A stretch of 64,000 nucleotides of DNA from Actinoplanes couchii (GTDB taxonomy: Bacteria > Actinomycetota > Actinomycetes > Mycobacteriales > Micromonosporaceae): the NCBI RefSeq assembly GCF_016862075.1, contig NZ_BOMG01000096.1:62001-126000 (forward strand), in the 5' to 3' direction. A model generated the notes under the pieces. It was not told the origin of the DNA and did no database searches. It was given only the letters and a program-made list of their open reading frames with translations. The first letter of the stretch is position 1; each line of letters starts with the position of its first letter. This document shows positions 25,917 through 34,411 of this stretch, in pieces. A program made the translations under genes and the position numbers.

Positions 25917-26530
25917 CCTCGGGCCCGCGCGGCGATGTGCCGGGCCGCCACCCGGCCGAGGATCCGGCCGCCCGCCCATGATCCGTACTGGGAAAGCCCG
26001 CCCGGGTTCGAGGGTTTCCCGTCGGCGAACGGCCACCAGGAGGCGAACACCGTTCCGGCCGCCCCCGGGATCGTGCGCCGGAACTCGCCGGTCAGCACCG
26101 TCTCCAGGTCGGCGCGGGCCAGCAGATCCTGACGGACGAAGAGCGGATCGCTGATGTACGCCGAGGCCGGGATCCCGTCGCGTAACTTCCCGGGTGTGGC
26201 CAGGGGCCGTTCCACGCCGACGCCGCCGTAGAGGGGACGGGTCCGTTCGGTGACCGCCACGAGCAGCTCGACGAGGTACCGGCCGAAAACGATCATCTGC
26301 TGGCGGGTGCCGTCCGGGTAGTCGAACGGGCCGGCCGACATGACGATCTCGACCACCCCGTCGTCGGCGCGGTCCAGTCGCATCCGGCGGTGACGTTCGA
26401 TGAAGTGGTGGTCGCCGTCGGGCCGGGCACCGCGCTCCAGCAGCAGGTTGTGTATCTCGCCGGCGGCCCGGTCGTCGCCCGGTTCCGGGAAAAGCGAGAC
26501 GCTCAGGTGCGCCCCGTCCATCTTCGTCAC
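25913..26530 (-). CDS. Hypothetical protein in nucleotidyltransferase operon
   Basis: A 205-residue soluble protein without a recognised family. The N-terminal part (SVSLFPEPGDDRAAGEIHNLLLERGA...HHFIERHRRMRLDR) is mixed alpha/beta with many His/Arg; the C-terminal part is helical and Trp-rich (VFASWWPFADGK). GTG at 26530 overlaps the upstream stop (GTGA at 26527-26530), matching the other joints of this operon; ATG at 26521 would be three codons shorter. Confidence 0.5.
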   Translation of the reverse strand: MTKMDGAHLSVSLFPEPGDDRAAGEIHNLLLERGARPDGDHHFIERHRRMRLDRADDGVVEIVMSAGPFDYPDGTRQQMIVFGRYLVELLVAVTERTRPLYGGVGVERPLATPGKLRDGIPASAYISDPLFVRQDLLARADLETVLTGEFRRTIPGAAGTVFASWWPFADGKPSNPGGLSQYGSWAGGRILGRVAARHIAARARG

Positions 26531-27201
26531 CGTGCCATCCTGGTGGTTCGGCGGGCATCGCGCCAGGAGATCCAGGCGGTCCGCAGCCGCGGCGACGGTT
26601 CGGTGCCGCCGTGCCTGCGGGCGCGCAGCTGGCTGATCAGCCAGGGTGGTGCGGCGGCCCGGTCGACGGCGTCGCTCTTGGTGAGCAGGGTGCCGGTGCG
26701 CAGGACGTGCCGGCCCCGGGCCATCGAGGTCAGGCTGAGGTCGGCGATGACCGGGTCGGCGAACATCCAGGGCCGGCGGGCCGCCCACGCCCAGTAACCG
26801 GTCAGTTCGGCGCGGCCCGCCGCCCGGATGTCGTCGGCGGTCATCGCCGGAAACAACTCCCCCGGCGCCCGGCCGAAAACGGTCCGCCCGAACGTGACCA
26901 GTTCGGCCCGGGTGATCCCGGACAGGATCCGCCGCACCAGCATCCCGTGTGTCCAGGTCGGATGCCGGGCCCCGACGTCCGCCCCCGGGGAGACGTAGAC
27001 ACAGCCCAGGTTCAGGTGATCCCAGGGCCGGTGCAACGACGCCAGCACCGTCTCGTCCACCGCCCCGTCGGTGACCGCAACCAGGTCGAGGTCACTGACC
27101 CCCGCGACGTAGTCCCCGGACGCCAGCGACCCCGCGATCAGCAGGTCACTGACGAACCCGGTCTTCGCCAGCTCGTCCCCGAACGCCAGAACCGCTTCCA
27201 C
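26527..27201 (-). CDS. Nucleotidyltransferase-fold protein
   Basis: A 224-residue protein with the polymerase-beta nucleotidyltransferase signature near the N-terminus: AGSLASGDYVAGVSDLDLVAV, giving the GS motif and the metal-binding DxD (about residues 36-40), followed by a helical C-terminal half. Resembles aminoglycoside adenylyltransferase-type enzymes; the acceptor (drug, tRNA or protein) is unknown. First gene of a coupled three-gene operon. Start GTG at 27201, with no obvious ribosome site. Confidence 0.7.
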   Translation of the reverse strand: MEAVLAFGDELAKTGFVSDLLIAGSLASGDYVAGVSDLDLVAVTDGAVDETVLASLHRPWDHLNLGCVYVSPGADVGARHPTWTHGMLVRRILSGITRAELVTFGRTVFGRAPGELFPAMTADDIRAAGRAELTGYWAWAARRPWMFADPVIADLSLTSMARGRHVLRTGTLLTKSDAVDRAAAPPWLISQLRARRHGGTEPSPRLRTAWISWRDARRTTRMAR

Positions 27202-27311
27202 AAAAGGAGCCTACGACTCGATGTGAACCAGGGCGCCCGGGCCTCTGTACACGGTTGTGGGTTCCGCTCAAGGCGGCTGGCACTTTTTGGATCACTCGGC
27301 GGGGGTGCAGG

Positions 27312-28406
27312 ATGGGTGGCGAGTTGTTCGTCGACGTTGCCGGCATGAATTCCATCTACAACCAGCTGCAACGGGCCTCCGACCACTCGAGCGACGTTCT
27401 GACGTACGTCCGGCGGCATGCCGGAATGGGCATCAGTGCGCAGGGCTGGCTTCTGGCCCTCTTTCTCCGGCCCCACGAGAAGGCCTACGAGAAAATGACG
27501 GACGCGATCTCTCGCATTCGAGATCTGACCGACAGCGTGGCCACTCAGGTGAACATTGCGCAGGTCAAATACTCGAGGACCGACCTGGAAGCCGCCGCCG
27601 ATTTGGATCGAGGCTACCCGGGCGCCACGAATTCCCGTGCCCTGGCGAGTTCCCTGACCCAGGAGAAGTTGCGGCTACCGGACGGCCATGATTCCTTTGC
27701 GGACACCGGCAACCCGGCGAGCCGTCTGGTGGCGCCGGTCGGGCCCGAGACCGAGCTCTGGTCGATCAATCCGCTCGCCGATCTCGTTAGCCCGTTCGCC
27801 TGGCTTCGGCAGACGGCGATCTGGGTGTTCGGCCACGACCCGTTCGAGTACTGGGCGGAGAAGTTCAGTGGCAACTGGAGTAGTTACCAGGAAGCCGGCG
27901 CTGCGATGCGCCGGGCCGGGAATGCCGCCGGAATCATCGGCGACAACCTCGCCGCGGGGGCCGTGTCCGTGCCGCTGGTCTGGCGAGGACACGCCGCCGA
28001 GAATTTCCAGGAATACGAACTGACCCTGGCGGCAGGAGCGCGATCGGTTCAGGAAGCAGGAAGCAAGCTCGGCGATCTCTACCATCAGGCATCCGACGCG
28101 GTGAAGAACATCTACGACGTGGTCGCCGGGATCATCATGAAGCTACTCGACATCCTGCTCGTGATAAGCATCGGACTCGGCGCGGGGGCAGCGACGTTCT
28201 ACACTTTCGCAGGTGCTGTAGTGGGATTCTCAGTAGCACTCAGCTATTCCGTTTACGCATCGCAGTCGTACAACCAGGTAGCGAAAATATACGGCGACGG
28301 CGAAGCCGTCCTGAAAGCGATATCAGCTTCCATCGACGCCGTCGCGGCCTCTTCCCAGACTGTCGAAATCTCAGATCTTGAATCCTATCGACACCCGGGG
28401 AACTGA
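27312..28406 (+). CDS. WXG100-type (ESAT-6-like) large protein with membrane segment
   Basis: A 364-residue protein that looks like a type VII secretion substrate-type molecule. Helical N-terminal region (about 6-95), then a second helical region (about 176-270) with a WxG turn, WRG at 224-226 in PLVWRGHAAENFQEY. A hydrophobic hairpin at about 273-316 follows, then a helical tail. ATG at 27312. No ESX secretion genes are visible. Base composition is less GC-rich than its neighbours (ACGAATTCC, AAAATATACGG). Followed 21 nt later by two small genes. Confidence 0.6.
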   Translation: MGGELFVDVAGMNSIYNQLQRASDHSSDVLTYVRRHAGMGISAQGWLLALFLRPHEKAYEKMTDAISRIRDLTDSVATQVNIAQVKYSRTDLEAAADLDRGYPGATNSRALASSLTQEKLRLPDGHDSFADTGNPASRLVAPVGPETELWSINPLADLVSPFAWLRQTAIWVFGHDPFEYWAEKFSGNWSSYQEAGAAMRRAGNAAGIIGDNLAAGAVSVPLVWRGHAAENFQEYELTLAAGARSVQEAGSKLGDLYHQASDAVKNIYDVVAGIIMKLLDILLVISIGLGAGAATFYTFAGAVVGFSVALSYSVYASQSYNQVAKIYGDGEAVLKAISASIDAVAASSQTVEISDLESYRHPGN

Positions 28407-28427
28407 AGGGAGAACGGGTCGAATCCG

Positions 28428-28718
28428 ATGAATGACAACGTTTTTGACGATCCCGTCGTGAAAGCACTGCTGAAACACCTCGCCGAGGAACGCAGCCGAA
28501 ACGACGCCCTCGGCGAACTGTCCCGTGAGCTTCTGACGGGAAGAGCACGGCCGATGGATCTACTTCGGAGCGGTTGGTACGGTGAAGGCCTGGCCGCCGC
28601 AGCGATGCCCGGGCAGACGGAACTGACTCGAATGGCTCCCGACCAGCAGGCAGAGCTGCTGGACGTCGCTACCCGTCTCCGCGGAGCAGGGGACGCGATC
28701 GGAGGAGACGAGTCGTGA
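28428..28718 (+). CDS. Small helical protein in WXG-type cluster
   Basis: A 96-residue, mostly helical, charged protein of unknown function (LKHLAEERSRNDALGELSREL...; LRSGWYGEGLAAAAMPGQ). Its size and place between a WXG-type protein and a small membrane protein suggest a partner or chaperone, but this is only context. ATG 21 nt after the WXG-type gene. Stop overlaps the next start (GTGA). Confidence 0.5.
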   Translation: MNDNVFDDPVVKALLKHLAEERSRNDALGELSRELLTGRARPMDLLRSGWYGEGLAAAAMPGQTELTRMAPDQQAELLDVATRLRGAGDAIGGDES

Positions 28719-29002
28719 GCCGGTTTCTTCGCTGGCAGGTTGCGTCCGTCTTCGTCGTCGTCTCTGGTGTCGCACTGGGGTTGACCGTTCTCGGGGCCTG
28801 GGGCTATTGGGCTGAGGAGAGCCCGCAGATCCGTGCGATCACCGTGTTCATGTGCGTCGTGTTTGCCGGGTGTGTCGGGCTCAGTGTTTCCATCGGGACC
28901 GTCGACTGGGATGACGGCTTTCCCTGGAGACGTGTCGTCACCCTGCTGACCTTTCTTGTCCTGGGCTTCGGCGTCGGCTGGGCACGGCTGGTTCTCGCGT
29001 AG
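28715..29002 (+). CDS. Small three-helix membrane protein
   Basis: A 95-residue protein with three hydrophobic helices (about 8-31, 40-60, 74-94) joined by short loops, one acidic (TVDWDDGFPWRR). GTG start overlaps the upstream stop by 4 nt (28715-28718). Function unknown. It is the last gene of the WXG-type cluster and converges on the EAL gene with a 23-bp gap. Confidence 0.5.
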   Translation: MSRFLRWQVASVFVVVSGVALGLTVLGAWGYWAEESPQIRAITVFMCVVFAGCVGLSVSIGTVDWDDGFPWRRVVTLLTFLVLGFGVGWARLVLA

Positions 29003-29025
29003 TCGGCCCGACCGGACTCCGCTGG

Positions 29026-30405
29026 TCAGGCGGCTACCGGGATCGGGGGTGACTGGAGGGGGACGGGGCGGCCCAGGTAGTAGCCCTGGCCGTTGCGGAC
29101 TCCCGCCTCTTGCAGGGCGGCCAGTTCCTCGGCCGTTTCGATGCCCTCGCCGACCACGCTCATGCCCAGGGACGCGGCGAACGTGACCATGGCCATCGCC
29201 AGGGCCTGGCGGGCCACGTCCTGGTCGATGCCGGCGACGATGCCCCGGTCCAGTTTGATCACGTCGGGGCGTAGGCGCAGGACGTGCTGCATGGAAGCGT
29301 AGCCGGCGCCGGTGTCGTCGACGGCGAAGCGGACGCCGGTGGCGCGCAGGTTCTGCACGGCCAGGGCCAGGGTGTCGTAGTCGGCGACGGCGGCGTGTTC
29401 GGTGACCTCGACGACGATGCGGGCGGCGGCCGGGCCGAGGGCGGCGAGTTTGGCGGCGAAACGGTGGTCGAGGATGGTCTGCGGCGCGGCGTTCACCGAC
29501 AGGTAGGCGGCGGGCGGCAGGAGCGTGATCTGGCGTACGGCGGCGTCGATCGCATGTAGTTCGAGGTCGATGCCGAGGCCGGTCTGCCACGCTTCCGCGA
29601 ACCACACGTCGGGGGTGCGGTAGGGGGTGCCGGCGAACCGGGACAGCGCCTCGCAGCCGGCGATCTGGCCGGTGTGCAGGTCGTAGATGGGCTGGAAGAG
29701 GATCTGCAGGGCGTCCGGGTCGCGCAGGGCCCGCAGGATCCGGTCGCGGGTCTCGGCCTGGTCGGCGGCCTCGGCCTCGGCGGCCATCCGGGCGGTCACC
29801 TCGGCGGTGATGTCGGCGGTGGAGCCCTGGTAGGCGACGAGTTTGCCGTTGCGGTCGTGTACGGCGGTGGCGCTGCTGCGGACGTACCGGATGCTGCCGT
29901 CGCGGTGCCGCATCCGGGCCTGCCGGTTCTGCCAGCCGTTGTTCATCCGGCTGTTGTCCACGTCGGCGCGGATCATGGCGTGGTCCTCGGGCAGGAAGAA
30001 CAGGTCGAACACGCCCTGGCCGATGATCTCGCCGGGGCGGTAGCCGAGCATCTCCTCGACGGCCGGGTTGGAGTAGAGGTAGAGGTGGTTCGGGTCGACC
30101 CGCCACACCCAGCCCTGGGCGCTGGACGCGGCGTCGTGGTAGGCCTCGGTGGCGGTCTGCGCCGCCTCGGCCAGGTCGCGGTGGACCTTGATGAGGCGGC
30201 GCAGGGTGACCGCGACCACGATCAGCCACAGCACTCCGGCGAGCGCCAGCCATTCGTCGAACTCCGGGGTGTCGTCGCCGAGGATCACGTCGGCCCAGTC
30301 CCACAGGTAGTAGGCCAACGACACCAGGGAGCTGACCGACAGCACGACGATGGCTGAGGACAGCGCACGGCGGGTGACGTCGGTGGCGGACCGGAGCGAG
30401 AACAT
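29026..30405 (-). CDS. Membrane PAS-EAL cyclic-di-GMP phosphodiesterase
   Basis: A 459-residue protein with two N-terminal membrane helices (about 14-35 and 48-68), a PAS/PAC domain (VWRVDPNHLYLYSNPAVEEM...YQGSTADITAEV, about 90-210) and a C-terminal EAL domain. All key EAL residues are present: EAL in CEALSRF, Asn in LSVNAAP, ExTE in VVEVTEH, DDxG in VDDTGAGYAS, KLDRG, EGIET and GQGYYLGRP, so active hydrolysis of cyclic di-GMP is expected. ATG at 30405 is used; overlapping GTG/TTG starts upstream lie in the end of the ctaG-like gene, 20 nt away. Confidence 0.85.
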   Translation of the reverse strand: MFSLRSATDVTRRALSSAIVVLSVSSLVSLAYYLWDWADVILGDDTPEFDEWLALAGVLWLIVVAVTLRRLIKVHRDLAEAAQTATEAYHDAASSAQGWVWRVDPNHLYLYSNPAVEEMLGYRPGEIIGQGVFDLFFLPEDHAMIRADVDNSRMNNGWQNRQARMRHRDGSIRYVRSSATAVHDRNGKLVAYQGSTADITAEVTARMAAEAEAADQAETRDRILRALRDPDALQILFQPIYDLHTGQIAGCEALSRFAGTPYRTPDVWFAEAWQTGLGIDLELHAIDAAVRQITLLPPAAYLSVNAAPQTILDHRFAAKLAALGPAAARIVVEVTEHAAVADYDTLALAVQNLRATGVRFAVDDTGAGYASMQHVLRLRPDVIKLDRGIVAGIDQDVARQALAMAMVTFAASLGMSVVGEGIETAEELAALQEAGVRNGQGYYLGRPVPLQSPPIPVAA

Positions 30406-30425
30406 GGGCACGCCGTGTGAATCGG

Positions 30426-31559
30426 TCAACCAGTCGGCCACTTGAGTAGATACTCGTTGTAACGTGCCAGTTCGTCGTCCTCCCCCGCGGCCAGGGCGCG
30501 GTCGGAGGCGCGGTCGGTGCGGGCCTGTTCGCGTTCGTCGCTGCGGATCCACTGGCGGACCAGGAGCAGCAGGATCGCGGCGGCGGGCAGTTCGCCGAAC
30601 GCCCAGGCCAGGCCGGCGCCGAGACGCTGGTCGTCGAGCAGTGGTTGCGCCCATGCCGGGTGGACGGCGGCGTACCAGTCCAGGCCGATGATGGTGGTCG
30701 ACTGCAGCAGCACGAACCCGAAGAAGGCGTGCGCGACCATGGCCAGGAAGTGCACCATCACCAGCAGCGCGGGGTGCATCCGGCGGCGGCCCGGGTCGCT
30801 GCCGATCAGCACCCAGAAGAGCAGGTATCCGGCGATCACGAAGTGCGCGATCATCGCGAGGTGGCCGAGGTGGTAACGCATCAGGGTGCCCAGTACGTCA
30901 CTGAAGTAGAGGCCGTACAGGCTGGCTACGTAGATGCCGAGCGCCACCAGTGGATAGGTGAACACCCGGGCGATCCGGCTGTGCAGGATCACCAGCAGCC
31001 ACTCGCGGGGGCCGCGGACACGGGGGTCGGCGGGCCGGCGCAGCGCGCGCAGGGCCAGGGTGACCGGGGCGCCCAGGACCAGCAGGATCGGCACCACCAT
31101 CGACAGCACCATGTGCTGGATCATGTGCACGCTGAACAGCACGTACGCGTAGCGGGCCACGCCGAGGCAGGTGATCGCGGCGAGCAGCAGCATGCCCCCG
31201 GTCCAGGACACCGTGCGGGCCATCGGCCAGTGGTGGCCGGCTTTGCGGAGGCGTACGACACCGGTGAGGTAGGCCGCGATCCCGGCGACCGCGAGGGTCA
31301 GGATGAACATGTCGGGCAGCGGGTCGCCGAGCATCCGCAGCCCGGAGGGCGCGGCCGGGGCGGGGAAGCCGAGCAGTTCGGTCAGCGGGTCGGGTTCGAC
31401 ACCCTCGGTCTGTGGGGCGGGGCTGCGGGACAGGGCGACGGCCAGGCCGATCGCGGCGCCGAGCACGGCGAGTTCCCCGACGGCGAGGCGCAGGAACGCG
31501 CGCGGGTGGCCGGCTCGCAGGGCGGGCAGGCAGCGGGCGCGGTGCACGGCCCCGATCAC
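30426..31559 (-). CDS. CtaG-like cytochrome oxidase assembly part of a split CopD/CtaG protein
   Basis: A 377-residue membrane protein with about nine helices. Its second half matches the caa3-type CtaG family (HMIQHMVLSMVVPILLVLGAP; MVHFLAMVAHAFFGFVLLQST), thought to deliver copper to cytochrome oxidase. Its first 45 residues are the end of a CopD domain (VIGAVHRARCLPALRAGHPR). In many actinobacteria CopD and CtaG are one polypeptide. Here the reading frame changes near 31632, leaving a GTG start at 31559 overlapping the upstream stop by 4 nt. Reads as a frameshift; natural splitting with coupling is the alternative. Confidence 0.75.
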   Translation of the reverse strand: MIGAVHRARCLPALRAGHPRAFLRLAVGELAVLGAAIGLAVALSRSPAPQTEGVEPDPLTELLGFPAPAAPSGLRMLGDPLPDMFILTLAVAGIAAYLTGVVRLRKAGHHWPMARTVSWTGGMLLLAAITCLGVARYAYVLFSVHMIQHMVLSMVVPILLVLGAPVTLALRALRRPADPRVRGPREWLLVILHSRIARVFTYPLVALGIYVASLYGLYFSDVLGTLMRYHLGHLAMIAHFVIAGYLLFWVLIGSDPGRRRMHPALLVMVHFLAMVAHAFFGFVLLQSTTIIGLDWYAAVHPAWAQPLLDDQRLGAGLAWAFGELPAAAILLLLVRQWIRSDEREQARTDRASDRALAAGEDDELARYNEYLLKWPTG

Positions 31560-32392
31560 ACCGGCAAGAGCAAGGGCACCGACCTTGGCGAGTACGAGTA
31601 ACCCGTACCGCGATCCGAAGAGCTCGGAGAGTCACCCAGCCGGACGGCCGCGTTGGCGGTGCCGCTGATCGCCGTCACGATGAAGCAGACCAGCGCGAGC
31701 CGGCTGTACCGGGCGACCGCCTCCGGGAACGCCTTGACCCGGCGCACCAGCAGCAGCCCGCCGAGACCGCCGATCCACAGGGTGGCGGCGAGGATGTGCA
31801 GGACCAGGCTGGACACCGCGAGCTGGTGGTCGCCGGCGCCGGAGGCGTGGCCGGTGAAGGCGGGTGGCACGATCGCGGCCAGGGCGAGGATCGCGGCGAC
31901 GGCGGCCAGCCCGCGGGACAGCCCGGCCCGGCTGAGCAGCGCCACCACCAGGATCAGCCCGGCCTGCCACATCAGGGCCTGGCCCTGGGAGATGGAGAGT
32001 GTGAACCCGGCGATGGGTTGCAGTCCGAGTTCGGGAACCGGGACGCCGAGCACGTCGGAGACGCTGAACAGGATCCGCGCCACCACGACGCAGAACCAGG
32101 CGGCGGCCAGCCAGGTGGCCCGGCGCAGCAGCAGCCAGCCGTGCGCGGACACGCTCGGGCCGTCGCCGGGCAGCAGGAACGCGGCGGTCACCAGCACCCC
32201 GGCCAGCAGGATGGCGAGCAGGTCGGAGGCGGTGGTGACCACCGGCAGCGCCCACGGGGTGACCGGCCCGGCGTCCGGCAGGCCGGGGATGACGGTGGTG
32301 TCCACTCCCCCGGCGAACATGAGGGCGGGTATCAACACCACCGCGGCCGTCGCGGCGACCATCGCCGTGACCGACCGTGTTCCTGACTTCAC
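31556..32392 (-). CDS. CopD-like copper transport part of a split CopD/CtaG protein
   Basis: A membrane protein of about 278 residues with roughly eight helices, matching the CopD copper-resistance family (GHASGAGDHQLAVSSLVLHILAATLWIGGLGGLLLVRR). After AAVRLG the frame is lost near 31632 and the last ~25 residues (DSPSSSDRGTGYSYSPRS...) are out of character. The neighbouring frame continues the family sequence as SELFGSRYGLLVLAKVG. Start GTG 32392 is preferred because AGGTGG lies 4 nt upstream; GTG 32407 is possible. Confidence 0.72.
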   Translation of the reverse strand: MKSGTRSVTAMVAATAAVVLIPALMFAGGVDTTVIPGLPDAGPVTPWALPVVTTASDLLAILLAGVLVTAAFLLPGDGPSVSAHGWLLLRRATWLAAAWFCVVVARILFSVSDVLGVPVPELGLQPIAGFTLSISQGQALMWQAGLILVVALLSRAGLSRGLAAVAAILALAAIVPPAFTGHASGAGDHQLAVSSLVLHILAATLWIGGLGGLLLVRRVKAFPEAVARYSRLALVCFIVTAISGTANAAVRLGDSPSSSDRGTGYSYSPRSVPLLLPV

Positions 32393-32531
32393 TTTTCCAC
32401 CTCTCACCGACGTAGCTCAGGGTTGTCGGTGCGGGTGAAGCCCTGATTCCCTGGACGTACGAGTTGTTACCTGGAACTCAGCGTTACGAGGGGACGGGTC
32501 AGTAATGCGAGGTTTGCGCCGATAGGGGAGA

Positions 32532-34097
32532 GTGCTCCGCAACCTGCGCATGCGTACCAAACTGGGCCTGCTGGTCGCCGTTCCGCTGGCCGGGCTCGTC
32601 GTCAGCACCACCGTCGGGGTCAGCGGGCTGCTGACCGCGAACGACAGCGCCCGTGAACTGCAGACGGCGGCACAACTCACCCGGACCGCGCTGGAAGCGG
32701 ACATGGCCCACGACGCGATCCGCGGCGACGTGCTGCGCGCCCTGTTCTCCCGGGACGGCACCGACCGCACCGAGGGCGCCGGTGAGCTCACCGAGCACAT
32801 CGCCGCGATGCGGGCCAAGCTGGACGCCCTCGACGATCCGCGGGCGCCGGCCGCCGTCCGGGCCGCCACCGAGCGGGTCACCCCCACCGTCGAGGAGTAC
32901 CTGCGGATCGCGGACACCGTCGTCGACACCCCGGCGGGCAGTGCCCGGGGCGCCGCGTACCAGCAGTTCACCGCCGCTTTCACCGCAGTGGAGGAGCAGT
33001 TGCCCGCGGTCGGTGACGCCCTGGACGCGCACGCCGCCGCGACCACGACCGCCGTCGCCGAGCAGGGCCGCCGGGCGATCTGGCAGCTGGGCCTGACCGC
33101 GGGCTTCGCCGTCGTCCTGCTGCTGGGCCTGGTGACCGTGGTGTCCCGCGGCATCCTGTCGTCGCTGCGCCAGGTGTCCACCGTGCTGTCCGCGGCGGCC
33201 GGCGGTGACCTGTCGCAGCGGGCCGCCGTCACCGGCCGGGACGAGTTCGCCGACATGGGCGGGCAGGTCAACACGGTCATCGCCGGGATGCGGGAGACCA
33301 TCGCGGCGCTCACCGAGTCGGCGGCGACGGTCGCGGACTCCACCGGCCGGATGACCACGGTGTCCCAGCGGATCTCCGCGGCCGCCGAACGCGCCACCGG
33401 TCACGCCGGCACCACCAGCACCGCCGCCGAGGCGGTGTCCCGCAACATCACCACCACGGCGGCCGCCAACGAACAGATGGGCGCGTCGATCACCGAGATC
33501 GCCCGCAGCACCACCGACGCCGTCCAGGTCGTCGCCGAGGCCGTCGCCATGGCCGAACAGGCCAACCAGATCATGACCCAGCTCGGGGAGTCGTCCGCCG
33601 AGATCGGTGACGTCGTCAAGGTGATCACCTCGATCGCGGAGCAGACCAACCTGCTGGCGCTGAACGCCACCATCGAGGCGGCCCGCGCCGGGGAACTCGG
33701 CAAGGGGTTCGCGGTGGTCGCGGGCGAGGTCAAGGACCTGGCCCAGGAGACGGCCACCGCCACCCGGGACATCTCCACCCGGGTCGAGGCGATCCAGGCC
33801 GGCGCCGGCGGCGCGATCCGGGCGATCAATGAGATCACCGCCGTCATCCAGCGGATCAACGACCTGCAGACGACCATCGCGTCGGCCATCGAGCAGCAGA
33901 GCGCGACAGCCGCGGAGATGACCCGCAACATGGGTGAGGCCGCCGGGCGCAGCACCGAGATCACCCGGGCCATCGGCACCGTCGCCGACGACGCGTCCAC
34001 CACGGCGCAGGACGCTCAGGCCGCGCTGTCCGCCGCGCACGACCTGGCCGGCATGACGAATCAGCTTCATGCCCTGGCCGCGAAGTTCCGTACCTGA
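32532..34097 (+). CDS. Methyl-accepting chemotaxis protein
   Basis: A 521-residue chemoreceptor. TM1 about 11-33, an extracellular four-helix sensor about 34-180, TM2 about 186-206, a HAMP domain (about 207-260), then the signalling coiled coil with the conserved tip IAEQTNLLALNATIEAARAG and GKGFAVVAGEVKDLAQ. It relays a chemical signal to CheA/CheW, supporting a motile cell type. Ligand unknown. GTG at 32532 is preceded by AGGGGAGA. Stands alone, divergent from the copD/ctaG genes. Confidence 0.9.
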   Translation: MLRNLRMRTKLGLLVAVPLAGLVVSTTVGVSGLLTANDSARELQTAAQLTRTALEADMAHDAIRGDVLRALFSRDGTDRTEGAGELTEHIAAMRAKLDALDDPRAPAAVRAATERVTPTVEEYLRIADTVVDTPAGSARGAAYQQFTAAFTAVEEQLPAVGDALDAHAAATTTAVAEQGRRAIWQLGLTAGFAVVLLLGLVTVVSRGILSSLRQVSTVLSAAAGGDLSQRAAVTGRDEFADMGGQVNTVIAGMRETIAALTESAATVADSTGRMTTVSQRISAAAERATGHAGTTSTAAEAVSRNITTTAAANEQMGASITEIARSTTDAVQVVAEAVAMAEQANQIMTQLGESSAEIGDVVKVITSIAEQTNLLALNATIEAARAGELGKGFAVVAGEVKDLAQETATATRDISTRVEAIQAGAGGAIRAINEITAVIQRINDLQTTIASAIEQQSATAAEMTRNMGEAAGRSTEITRAIGTVADDASTTAQDAQAALSAAHDLAGMTNQLHALAAKFRT

Positions 34098-34116
34098 TCT
34101 GCGACCATGGTCCGCG

Positions 34117-34305
34117 GCGCTGGTTCGCCCTGCCCGCCAGGTGGGGTGTCGTAAGAGGGAACCCGGTGGGAAACCGGGACTGCCCCGCAGCGGTGAGTGG
34201 GAACGAAAGCCGTCAAGTGAGCACTGGGCCGCTGGCCCGGGAAGCGACGGCCGGTAGGTGGCTCTTGCGGGAGCCGCGCCCACGAGTCCGAAGACCTGCC
34301 AGCGC
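34117..34305 (+). ncRNA. Cobalamin riboswitch upstream of ABC importer
   Basis: The conserved core is present: AAGAGGGAA...GGTGGGAAACC..., GACTGCCCCGCAGCGGTGA, and the 3' part GAGTCCGAAGACCTGCCA. P1 closes by GCGCTGG (34117-34123) with CCAGCGC (34299-34305). A hairpin GCACACC-gtcc-GGTGTGC (34309-34326) follows, with about 85 nt more to the GTG of the binding-protein gene; this is the expression platform. High adenosylcobalamin should turn the importer off. The 314-bp gap 34098-34411 is thus accounted for. Confidence 0.93.
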
Positions 34306-34411
34306 TGTGCACACCGTCCGGTGTGCGCCGCCGGAGGTCTCTCGGGAGGACCAGGGGTGTTCAGCCTCTCCTGTCGTGATGCCGTCCGGCGTCTTCGAGG
34401 GAAAGGTTCCT

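Noticed and set aside
34166..34411. N-terminal extension of the binding-protein gene
   Set aside because: These codons are the cobalamin riboswitch and its leader; the signal peptide and ribosome site begin at 34412.
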